From Chromohalobacter sp. 296-RDG (GTDB lineage Bacteria > Pseudomonadota > Gammaproteobacteria > Pseudomonadales > Halomonadaceae): a DNA stretch of 64,000 nt. Position numbers and translations under genes: made by a program. Within the stretch, counting starts at the first letter, position 1, and every line of letters begins with the position of its first letter. The notes under the pieces were generated by a model that was not told the DNA's origin, did not search any database, and saw nothing but the letters and a program-made list of their open reading frames with translations. The stretch lies in NCBI RefSeq assembly GCF_029889885.1, contig NZ_JARANY010000003.1:62001-126000 (forward strand), read 5' to 3'. Shown here piece after piece: positions 56,916 to 64,000 of the stretch.

Positions 56916-57566
56916 ATGTCCCAATTCACTCTATCCGCCGAGGTTCGTCACGACCTGGGGAAAGGTGCGAGCCGCCGCCTGCGTCGTGAGAACCAGAAAG
57001 TCGCCGCTATCATCTATGGTGGCGACAAGACGCCGCAACCGATCACCCTCAATAAGCCCGCCTTTTACAAGGCTATCGAGGATGAAGCTTTCTTCTCGTC
57101 CGTGATCAACATCGACCTCGAAGGCAAGTCGGAGCAGGTCATCATCCGTGATATCCAGCGCCACCCGTACAAGGCGTTGGTGACCCATGCCGACTTCATG
57201 CGCATCGATGCCACGCACGAAATCACCATGAACGTGCCGCTGCACGTCAACGGTGAAGACGCGTGCAAGGGCGTCAAGGAAGAAGGCGGCGTGCTGCATG
57301 TGATGGCCAACGACGTCGAGATCAGCTGCCTGCCCAGCAAGCTTCCCGAGTACCTGGAAGTCGATGTGGCATCCCTGGGACTGGGCGAGACCCTGCACCT
57401 CTCCGACCTACCGTTGCCGGAAGGCGTGTCTCTGGTCGCCATGGGCCATGGCGAGGAGCATGACTTCGGCGTGGTCAGCGTCACGCATGCCGATACCGGT
57501 ACCGGAGGTGACGAAGACGAGGAAGGCGGCGACGCTGCCGCTGAAGACGGCGAAAAGACCGAGTAA
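56916..57566 (+). CDS. rplY: Ribosomal protein L25, long CTC form
   Basis: Binds 5S rRNA in the large subunit. The product has 216 residues: the L25 domain (about 1-92) plus the TL5/CTC C-terminal domain (about 95-185) and a very acidic tail ([16 protein letters not shown]). E. coli has only the short form. ATG 56916 has TGAGGTGA upstream. The order prs-rplY-pth-ychF is widely conserved. Confidence 0.95.
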   Translation: MSQFTLSAEVRHDLGKGASRRLRRENQKVAAIIYGGDKTPQPITLNKPAFYKAIEDEAFFSSVINIDLEGKSEQVIIRDIQRHPYKALVTHADFMRIDATHEITMNVPLHVNGEDACKGVKEEGGVLHVMANDVEISCLPSKLPEYLEVDVASLGLGETLHLSDLPLPEGVSLVAMGHGEEHDFGVVSVTHADTGTGGDEDEEGGDAAAEDGEKTE

Positions 57567-57587
57567 TCGGTTTCTCGAGGGCCCCGC

Positions 57588-58172
57588 ATGAGTCACGTCA
57601 AAGCGTTTATCGGCCTGGGCAATCCGGGCTCCGAATATGATGCAACGCGACACAATGCGGGCGCCTGGGCCGTTGAAGCCCTGGCGCGCGACAGCCTGAC
57701 CCCGCTACGCAACGAGCGTAAGTTCCTTGGGCAATATGCCAAGATCCATTACGCTGGCCATGATCTTCATTTGTTGGTGCCCAGCACCTACATGAATCGC
57801 AGCGGCAAGGCTGTCGCCGCGCTTTGCCAGTTCTTCAAGCTCTCCCCCGACGAACTTCTCGTCGCTCATGATGAACTGGATATCGCCCCGGGTACGGCAC
57901 GCTACAAACACGGAGGCGGCCATGGCGGTCACAACGGCTTACGTGACATCGCCAGCGCCTTGGGCAACGACAAATCCTTCCACCGCTTGCGCGTTGGCAT
58001 CGGCCATCCGGGCTCGGCCAAGCAAGTCACCCACTATGTTCTCGGACGCCCCGGCAAGGCGGAACGCAGCGCCATCGATGCCGCCATCGAGGAATGCCTG
58101 CGCACGCTCCCCGACGTTGCCGCCGGCGACTGGGCAAGCGCCATGAATCGCCTGCACAGCTTTGAGAAGTAA
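57588..58172 (+). CDS. pth: Peptidyl-tRNA hydrolase
   Basis: Frees tRNA from peptidyl-tRNA dropped by ribosomes. The product has 194 residues. The N-terminal block FIGLGNPGSEYDATRHNAG holds the catalytic His, VPSTYMNRSGKAV the substrate Asn, and HDELDIAPG and GGGHGGHNGLRD the remaining conserved sites. GAGGG lies upstream of ATG 57588, 21 bases after rplY. Confidence 0.96.
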   Translation: MSHVKAFIGLGNPGSEYDATRHNAGAWAVEALARDSLTPLRNERKFLGQYAKIHYAGHDLHLLVPSTYMNRSGKAVAALCQFFKLSPDELLVAHDELDIAPGTARYKHGGGHGGHNGLRDIASALGNDKSFHRLRVGIGHPGSAKQVTHYVLGRPGKAERSAIDAAIEECLRTLPDVAAGDWASAMNRLHSFEK

Positions 58173-58178
58173 GGTATA

Positions 58179-58260
58179 AGAAGTAAGAGGAAAGCAGGAT
58201 GTCTCGACGAGCGAGAGCATTTCTTCCAGATGCGTAGCATCGTTCTTCCCTCTTACTTCT
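58179..58260 (+). other. Structured intergenic element between pth and ychF
   Basis: Twelve-base arms AGAAGTAAGAGG (58179-58190) and CCTCTTACTTCT (58249-58260) are exact reverse complements. Between them lie two small hairpins (TCTCG/CGAGA at 58202-58216 and GATGC/GCATC at 58229-58241), giving a three-way junction shape. GAAGTAAG also occurs at the pth stop codon, so an alternative pairing is possible. It could be a terminator, an mRNA processing site or a small mobile repeat. Confidence 0.45.
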
Positions 58261-58331
58261 GTTGCAGTATCTCTTAGAATAGCGAACACATTTTCCGCCT
58301 CTCCGGCACATCAATAATTCAGGTACATCCC

Positions 58332-59423
58332 ATGGGTTTCAATTGCGGTATCGTCGGCCTTCCCAATGTCGGCAAATCCACACTGTTCAATGCCTTGACC
58401 AAGTCGGGAATCGACGCCGAAAACTTTCCTTTCTGCACCATCGAACCCAACGTCGGCATCGTCCCCATGCCAGACCCACGTCTGGATACACTTGCGGCCA
58501 TCGTCAAACCGCAGAAAGTCATTCCGACGACCATGGAGTTCGTGGACATCGCCGGCCTTGTCGCGGGCGCCTCGAAAGGCGAAGGGTTGGGCAATCAGTT
58601 CCTGGCCAATATCCGCGAGACCCAGGCCATCGCCCACGTCGTGCGTTGCTTCGATAACGACAATGTCATTCACGTCGCCAATGAGGTCGACCCCAAGACC
58701 GACATCGAGACCATCAATCTCGAGCTCGCGCTGGCCGACCTGGATACCGTGGAGCGCGCCATTCAACGCCTCGCGCGCGTGGTCAAGGGGGGTGACAAGG
58801 ACGCCATCGCTACCAAGGCTATCCTCGACCGCATCCAGCCCCATCTGGCCGAGGGCCAGCCGCTGCGTAGTTTCGGTCTCGATGACGACGAGCAACGCCA
58901 GCTCAAGAGCTTCGGCTTCTTGACCCTTAAGCCCACCATGTACATCGCCAACGTCAACGAGGACGGCTTCGAGAACAATCCCTATCTCGATACCGTTCAC
59001 GCGATCGCCGCCGAGGAAGGTGCCGTGGTGGTGCCGGTATGTAATCAGATCGAAGCCGAAATCGCCGAACTCGATGATGAGGAACGCAGTGCCTTCCTGG
59101 AGGAGATGGGCATGGAAGAACCCGGTCTCGACCGGGTCATTCGTGCCGGCTATGCCCTACTCGGCCTACAGACGTATTTCACTGCGGGGGTCAAGGAAGT
59201 CCGTGCCTGGACCACGCCTATCGGGGCCACCGCTCCGCAAGCCGCCGGCGCGATTCATACCGACTTCCAGAAGGGTTTCATCCGTGCCGAAGTGGTCGGC
59301 TATGACGATTTCGTGACACTGGGTGGCGAGCAAGGCGCCAAGGATGCGGGAAAATGGCGTCTGGAAGGCAAGGATTACATCGTCTCCGATGGGGATGTCG
59401 TGCATTTCCGTTTCAATGTCTAG
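58332..59423 (+). CDS. ychF: Redox-regulated ATPase YchF
   Basis: Obg-family nucleotidase that prefers ATP and binds ribosomes. The product has 363 residues. P loop GLPNVGKST (8-16), switch region [30 protein letters not shown], and a C-terminal TGS domain ending VVHFRFNV. The usual NKxD is replaced by NVNED, as in this ATP-preferring family. It is the usual partner of pth. Confidence 0.96.
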   Translation: MGFNCGIVGLPNVGKSTLFNALTKSGIDAENFPFCTIEPNVGIVPMPDPRLDTLAAIVKPQKVIPTTMEFVDIAGLVAGASKGEGLGNQFLANIRETQAIAHVVRCFDNDNVIHVANEVDPKTDIETINLELALADLDTVERAIQRLARVVKGGDKDAIATKAILDRIQPHLAEGQPLRSFGLDDDEQRQLKSFGFLTLKPTMYIANVNEDGFENNPYLDTVHAIAAEEGAVVVPVCNQIEAEIAELDDEERSAFLEEMGMEEPGLDRVIRAGYALLGLQTYFTAGVKEVRAWTTPIGATAPQAAGAIHTDFQKGFIRAEVVGYDDFVTLGGEQGAKDAGKWRLEGKDYIVSDGDVVHFRFNV

Positions 59424-59465
59424 TCGCACCCCGGCGTCATCGGGCGGCTTGATGACGGCGAATAG

Positions 59466-59494
59466 TTGACACATCAGGGAGTTACACGTAATAT
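59466..59494 (+). promoter_or_regulatory. Promoter of tRNA-Met
   Basis: TTGACA (59466-59471), 17 bases, TAATAT (59489-59494): close to a perfect sigma-70 promoter. The GC-rich bases after the -10 box (CGCTCGC) resemble a stringent discriminator. Transcription should start near 59501, about ten bases before the tRNA. Confidence 0.88.
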
Positions 59495-59509
59495 ACGCTC
59501 GCACTAAAC

Positions 59510-59586
59510 GGCTACGTAGCTCAGTTGGTTAGAGCACATCACTCATAATGATGGGGTCCCCTGTTCGAGTCGGGGCGTAGCCACCA
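59510..59586 (+). tRNA. tRNA-Met, elongator (anticodon CAU)
   Basis: A 77-base cloverleaf with encoded CCA, acceptor GGCTACG/CGTAGCC and anticodon loop CTCATAA. The 5' two-thirds matches elongator tRNA-Met of E. coli as remembered, and differs from the Ile2 species, which shares the CAT anticodon. It has its own promoter and terminator. Confidence 0.96.
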
Positions 59587-59592
59587 AGATTT

Positions 59593-59629
59593 AAAAAAGC
59601 CCGCCGACATTCGTGTCGGCGGGCTTTTT
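59593..59629. terminator. Bidirectional terminator after tRNA-Met
   Basis: GCCCGCCGACA/TGTCGGCGGGC, an 11-bp stem closed by a TTCG tetraloop, preceded by AAAAAA and followed by TTTTT. It serves the tRNA on the plus strand and apeB (stop at 59656) on the minus strand. Confidence 0.95.
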
Positions 59630-59655
59630 CGTGTTTGCGTGATCGAGACAAGCGC

Positions 59656-60954
59656 CTAGTTCAATGCTGCGCGATTGACATAGGCCGTCAACGCGCGAAT
59701 CAAATAGTCGGCGTCGCGGCTGCCGGCGGTTTCACGAATCGAGTGCATCCCCCACTGCGGCACCCCGACATCCAGCGTCGGTACCCCGAGCTCGGTAGCG
59801 GTGATCGGCCCGATGGTACTGCCACATCCCATGTCGGTGCGTGTAACAAACGTCTGGACCGGCGTCCCCGCTTCGCGGCAGATATCCCGGAACATCGCTG
59901 CCGTGGCACTATTGGTGGCATAGCGCTGATTGGCGTTGACCTTGATCACCGGACCGCCGTTGATCGTCGGGCCGTGGTGGGCATCATGCTTTTCGGGGAA
60001 GTTGGGGTGCAGGGCGTGGGCATTGTCGCAGGAGATCATTCGCGATCCTTGGATCAGACGCACCCAACCGTCTTCGTCTCCCTCGCCCAATTGGGCATGC
60101 ACGCGGCGCAGCACATCCCCCAGAAATGGGCCCTGGGCGCCGATGGCGCTGGCACTACCGACTTCTTCATGGTCGTTGGCGACGAATACCGCGCCTTGCC
60201 GACCATCACTGGCTAATAGCGCCTCAACGCCCATAAAGCAAGACAATAAGTTATCCAGGCGGGCGCTGGCGATCAGCTCGCCCTCGACCCCCACACGCGA
60301 CGGCCGCTGCATGTCGTAGAGAGCGAGTTCATAATCCATGAGCTGGATGTTTTCCAGGCCATGCTGCTCATACAGCCAGCGCTTGAGCCACTTCTCCAGA
60401 TCGGGCTCACTACCGCCCTGCAGCATGACCGGCAGCATCTGCGTCTGGGCATTCAGCGCACGCCCATTATTGGCCTCCCGATCGAGATGAATCGCCAGAC
60501 TGGGAATGATCGCGACGGGGTGATCAACGTGCAACAATACGCCCTGCAGTCGCCCATCCTCACGTCGTACATGGACGCGCCCGGCCAGGCCCAGATCTCG
60601 GTCGAACCAAGGCGCCAGCAACGCTCCGCCGTAGACTTCGACGCTCAATTGAAGCCAGTCGTTGCCGGTAACCACCGGTTGGGGCTTGAGCCGAAGCCCC
60701 GGGCTATCGGTATGTGCCCCAATCATGCGCAATCCGCCCAGGGCCTCCTCCGGCACCTGCATGGCGATCAACGACGAGTCATTGCGAGTAACGTAAAATC
60801 GCTCGCCAGGCGTCAACTGCCACGCCTCGGTTTCCTCGAGGCGGCGGTATCCCGCTTGCTCGAGTCGCCTGGCCATATTGTCGACGGCATGCCAAGGCGT
60901 GGGAGAGCGTTCGAGAAAATGTAACAAGCGATCAAGGGTGGGGGCGTGAGCCAT
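59656..60954 (-). CDS. apeB: M18 family aminopeptidase
   Basis: Zinc aminopeptidase of the aspartyl aminopeptidase family, cytoplasmic. The product has 432 residues. Metal and catalytic motifs: MIGAHTDSPGLRLKP, ANDHEEVGSAS, ISCDNAHALHPNF and, near the end, VGVPQWGMHSIRE. All are intact. Substrate choice within M18 cannot be read from sequence. It is a single gene, divergent from prc. Confidence 0.93.
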   Translation of the reverse strand: MAHAPTLDRLLHFLERSPTPWHAVDNMARRLEQAGYRRLEETEAWQLTPGERFYVTRNDSSLIAMQVPEEALGGLRMIGAHTDSPGLRLKPQPVVTGNDWLQLSVEVYGGALLAPWFDRDLGLAGRVHVRREDGRLQGVLLHVDHPVAIIPSLAIHLDREANNGRALNAQTQMLPVMLQGGSEPDLEKWLKRWLYEQHGLENIQLMDYELALYDMQRPSRVGVEGELIASARLDNLLSCFMGVEALLASDGRQGAVFVANDHEEVGSASAIGAQGPFLGDVLRRVHAQLGEGDEDGWVRLIQGSRMISCDNAHALHPNFPEKHDAHHGPTINGGPVIKVNANQRYATNSATAAMFRDICREAGTPVQTFVTRTDMGCGSTIGPITATELGVPTLDVGVPQWGMHSIRETAGSRDADYLIRALTAYVNRAALN

Positions 60955-60994
60955 GGCGTCCTCGGAGAAGTGTCTGTGACGGATGATACAGACT

Positions 60995-61002
60995 GCTACA
61001 AT
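60995..61002 (+). promoter_or_regulatory. Possible extended -10 promoter of prc
   Basis: TGCTACAAT, read from 60994, is an extended -10 element with no good -35 box. It would start transcription near 61009, about 77 bases before the prc ATG. Confidence 0.35.
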
Positions 61003-61085
61003 GCCAGTCCGGTCTGAGAAAACTCAACTCAAGGGACCGGCAATTTAGAAACAAGAGTGTACATGAAACCGGGAGTGCTTGATTA

Positions 61086-63152
61086 ATGAGCCTGTTTGCA
61101 GCCGCTCGGCGCGCGGCGATCTTGTCACTGTGGCTGGTGGTGTGTGCCCCGGCATTGGCCAATGCCCCGACACCCACCGACGAACAGCGACAAGCAGCGG
61201 CGGAAGTCGCTGAATCGCTGCGATATGGACATTACGCCGATATCAGTCTGGACGATGAGTGGTCTTCGAAAGCGTTTCAGCGCTATCTCGATGTACTGGA
61301 CCCGCAACGCGCCTACTTACTGGCGCGTGACGTAAAGGACTTCCAGGATCTGGATTCTTCTTTCGACGAGGCGCTCGACGAAGGAAAGCTGGAACGCGTC
61401 TACGAACTCTACGCTCGCTACCAAGAGCGTCTCGAAACACGTCTGAAATGGATGATCGAGCGCCTCGATGACGGCAAAGACTTCGACTACCAGGATAACG
61501 AGCGCCTGGCGCTGGAGCGTGAAGACGAAGACTGGGCCAAAAACCAGGAAGCGCTCGATCGCCTCTGGAAAAAGCGCCTCAAGAATGCCGCGCTGACTCA
61601 ATCTCTCAGTGCCCCGGAAGAAGATAACGCCGAGGACATCGCCGAAACCCTGCGTGATCGTTACGAAAACCAGCTCTCCCGCGTCGAACAGACCAATGCC
61701 GAAGACGTTTTGGTGCTATTTCTCAACGCCGTCACCGGCACCGTCGATCCGCATACTGACTACCTTTCACCCAGTCAGAGCGAATCCTTCGATATCCAGA
61801 TGAAGCTCTCGCTCGAAGGTATCGGTGCGCTGCTGCAAAGCGAAGGCGAGTACGTCAAGGTGTCCAGCTTGGTCCCCGGCGGCCCCGCCGACAAGGGCGA
61901 TGCTCTGGAACCTGCCGATCGCATCGTCGCGGTGGGACAAGGCGAGGATGGCGAGATGGTCAATGTCGTGGGCATGCGCCTTGACGAGGTCGTCGACCTG
62001 ATTCGTGGTCCCAAGGGATCGACCGTGCGTCTCGACGTCATTCCCGCCAAGGCGGTCGACGTGACACGCACCCACACGGTTCGCATTACCCGCGATACCG
62101 TCAAGCTCGAGGACCAGGCCGCCAGCAGCGAGGTCGTGACCGTGACCCGCGATGGCGAGGATCACAAGATCGGCGTGATCGACGTACCCACCTTCTATGT
62201 CGATTTCGATGCCTGGCAGGCCGGCGACAGCGACTACCGCAGCAGCACGCGAGACGTCGCCAAGGAAATCGACAAGCTCAAGCAGGACAACGTCGAGGGC
62301 ATCGTCCTGGATCTGCGCAATAACGGCGGGGGTGCCCTGCAGGAAGCCAACTCGCTGATCGGGCTTTTCATCGATCGAGGCCCCACCGTACAGGTGCGCG
62401 ATGCCCGTGGCCGTATCAACCTCTACGGCGACTCCGACCGTGGCACGCACTACGATGGCCCGCTGACCGTACTGGTCAATCGCCTATCGGCGTCCGCCTC
62501 GGAGATTTTCGCCGGCGCGATCCAGGATTACGGTCGCGGCCTCGTCGTCGGCAATCAGACCTTCGGCAAGGGAACCGTGCAGACGCTCAATGACCTCAAT
62601 CATGGTCAGGTCAAGCTGACCCGCGCCAAGTTCTACCGCATCACGGGCGAGAGCACCCAATTGCGCGGCGTCGATCCCGATATCACCTTCCCCAGCCTCG
62701 TCAGCAAAGACGATATCGGCGAAAGCGCACTCGACAACGCGCTGCCCTGGGACAAGGTACGTTCCGTCCAGTACAGTCGATACGGCGAGCCACAGCGCTA
62801 TCTCGACACGCTGCAAGCGAAGCATGACGAACGCGCCAAGCAGGACCCCAACTTCGTCTATCTCGAGCGCGAGGCCAAGCTGGTCAAGCAGCTCAAGGAA
62901 CAGCGGACCAGCATCAGCTTGAATCGGGAACAGCGCCAACGAGAGATGGAAGCTCAGGAGGCCGAGCAACTCTCGCTGGAGAATCAACGCCGCAAGGCGC
63001 TGGGGCTCGATCAGCTCGAGGAATGGACCGACGCCCGCGAGAGTGACGGTCCAGAAGACAAGGAAGAGGACGACAAGCCGGTCGATCGCGCGCAAGTCAT
63101 CGAAGCAGCGAACATTCTGCTCGACTATGCGCACCTGAAGAAGACGCAGTAA
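61086..63152 (+). CDS. prc: Tail-specific carboxy-terminal protease
   Basis: Periplasmic S41A protease that processes or degrades proteins from nonpolar C-termini, including peptidoglycan enzymes. The product has 688 residues: signal peptide (1-26, ending ALANA), a long helical N-terminal domain, a PDZ domain (about 238-325, VKVSSLVPGGPADKGDALEPADRI region), the protease core with RNNGGG, SASASE (nucleophile probably Ser470) and Lys495 in FGKGTVQ, and a charged helical tail (about 590-688). The Ser-Lys spacing of 25 matches E. coli Prc. ATG 61086 has GGGAG 11 bases upstream. Confidence 0.96.
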   Translation: MSLFAAARRAAILSLWLVVCAPALANAPTPTDEQRQAAAEVAESLRYGHYADISLDDEWSSKAFQRYLDVLDPQRAYLLARDVKDFQDLDSSFDEALDEGKLERVYELYARYQERLETRLKWMIERLDDGKDFDYQDNERLALEREDEDWAKNQEALDRLWKKRLKNAALTQSLSAPEEDNAEDIAETLRDRYENQLSRVEQTNAEDVLVLFLNAVTGTVDPHTDYLSPSQSESFDIQMKLSLEGIGALLQSEGEYVKVSSLVPGGPADKGDALEPADRIVAVGQGEDGEMVNVVGMRLDEVVDLIRGPKGSTVRLDVIPAKAVDVTRTHTVRITRDTVKLEDQAASSEVVTVTRDGEDHKIGVIDVPTFYVDFDAWQAGDSDYRSSTRDVAKEIDKLKQDNVEGIVLDLRNNGGGALQEANSLIGLFIDRGPTVQVRDARGRINLYGDSDRGTHYDGPLTVLVNRLSASASEIFAGAIQDYGRGLVVGNQTFGKGTVQTLNDLNHGQVKLTRAKFYRITGESTQLRGVDPDITFPSLVSKDDIGESALDNALPWDKVRSVQYSRYGEPQRYLDTLQAKHDERAKQDPNFVYLEREAKLVKQLKEQRTSISLNREQRQREMEAQEAEQLSLENQRRKALGLDQLEEWTDARESDGPEDKEEDDKPVDRAQVIEAANILLDYAHLKKTQ

Positions 63153-63157
63153 ACGTC

Positions 63158-63183
63158 ACGCCGCCGGCACACGCCGGCGGCGT
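63158..63183 (+). terminator. Hairpin after prc
   Basis: ACGCCGCCGGC/GCCGGCGGCGT, a perfect 11-bp stem with loop ACAC, begins six bases after the prc stop. No real U tract follows, so termination is likely but not certain. Confidence 0.6.
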
Positions 63184-63216
63184 TACCTGGTATGTAATAC
63201 CTGATACCTGGCATAA

Positions 63217-64000
<784 letters not shown>

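Noticed and set aside
63184-63215. Short repeats of ATACCTG behind prc, considered as an array
   Set aside because: Only two or three imperfect copies with no regular spacers; not a CRISPR and too short to call a repeat family.

Overview
This window looks like ordinary core chromosome of a GC-rich gammaproteobacterium, most likely of the Halomonadaceae (Halomonas/Chromohalobacter type). That placement is an inference. It rests on the complete sodium-pumping NADH dehydrogenase operon, many acidic proteins, a PPi-type phosphofructokinase and gene order. Several blocks match, from memory, blocks that are separate in Pseudomonas: nqr-gap-mfd-topA, lipA to proA, ubiX-mpl, and moeB to ychF. I see no prophage, insertion sequence, CRISPR array, toxin-antitoxin pair or defence island, and no frameshifted gene. 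The apbE gene at the left edge and the ligB gene at the right edge are cut by the window.

Layout: 1-7071 holds nqrABCDEF plus apbE (minus strand), that is the Na+-NQR complex and the enzyme that attaches its covalent flavins. 7159-12340 has a long-form glyceraldehyde-3-phosphate dehydrogenase divergent from mfd. 12500-14698 is an envelope cluster of two L,D-transpeptidases and an OprI/Lpp-type lipoprotein. 15080-19818 has a MetE-like methyltransferase, two small conserved genes and topA. 20233-25247 has pyruvate kinase, the two-subunit pyruvate carboxylase and its LysR-type regulator, forming a PEP-pyruvate-oxaloacetate node. 26331-29762 has a quinone oxidoreductase-like gene and lipoate synthesis (lipA, then lipB with the ybeD-like gene). 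29881-39118 is a minus-strand envelope and growth cluster: dacA, rlpA, mltB, rodA, mrdA, rlmH, rsfS, nadD, proA.

39245-42448 is the least familiar part: two membrane proteins with degenerate GGDEF-like tails, overlapping each other and a DedA-PAP2 fusion gene. Then come a LysE exporter, ubiX, mpl, a PPi-type phosphofructokinase, a glycine-zipper protein, moeB, lrp, prmC, prfA and hemA. From 52348 to 59586 the plus strand carries a TPR lipoprotein, lolB, ispE, tRNA-Gln, prs, rplY, pth, ychF and tRNA-Met. The window ends with apeB, prc and the start of ligB.

Co-transcription is suggested by many 1-14 base overlaps of stop and start codons (nqr, rlpA-mltB, rlmH-rsfS, nadD-proA, lysE-ubiX-mpl, prmC-prfA-hemA, TPR-lolB-ispE). 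Regulatory DNA that stands out: a tandem 10-bp repeat at the nqr promoter, a HexR-like palindrome between gap and mfd, a palindrome in front of pyk, paired palindromes between pycA and its LysR gene, and a 51-base perfect palindrome between lipA and lipB. The strongest candidate for something undescribed is the 39245-42448 gene trio.
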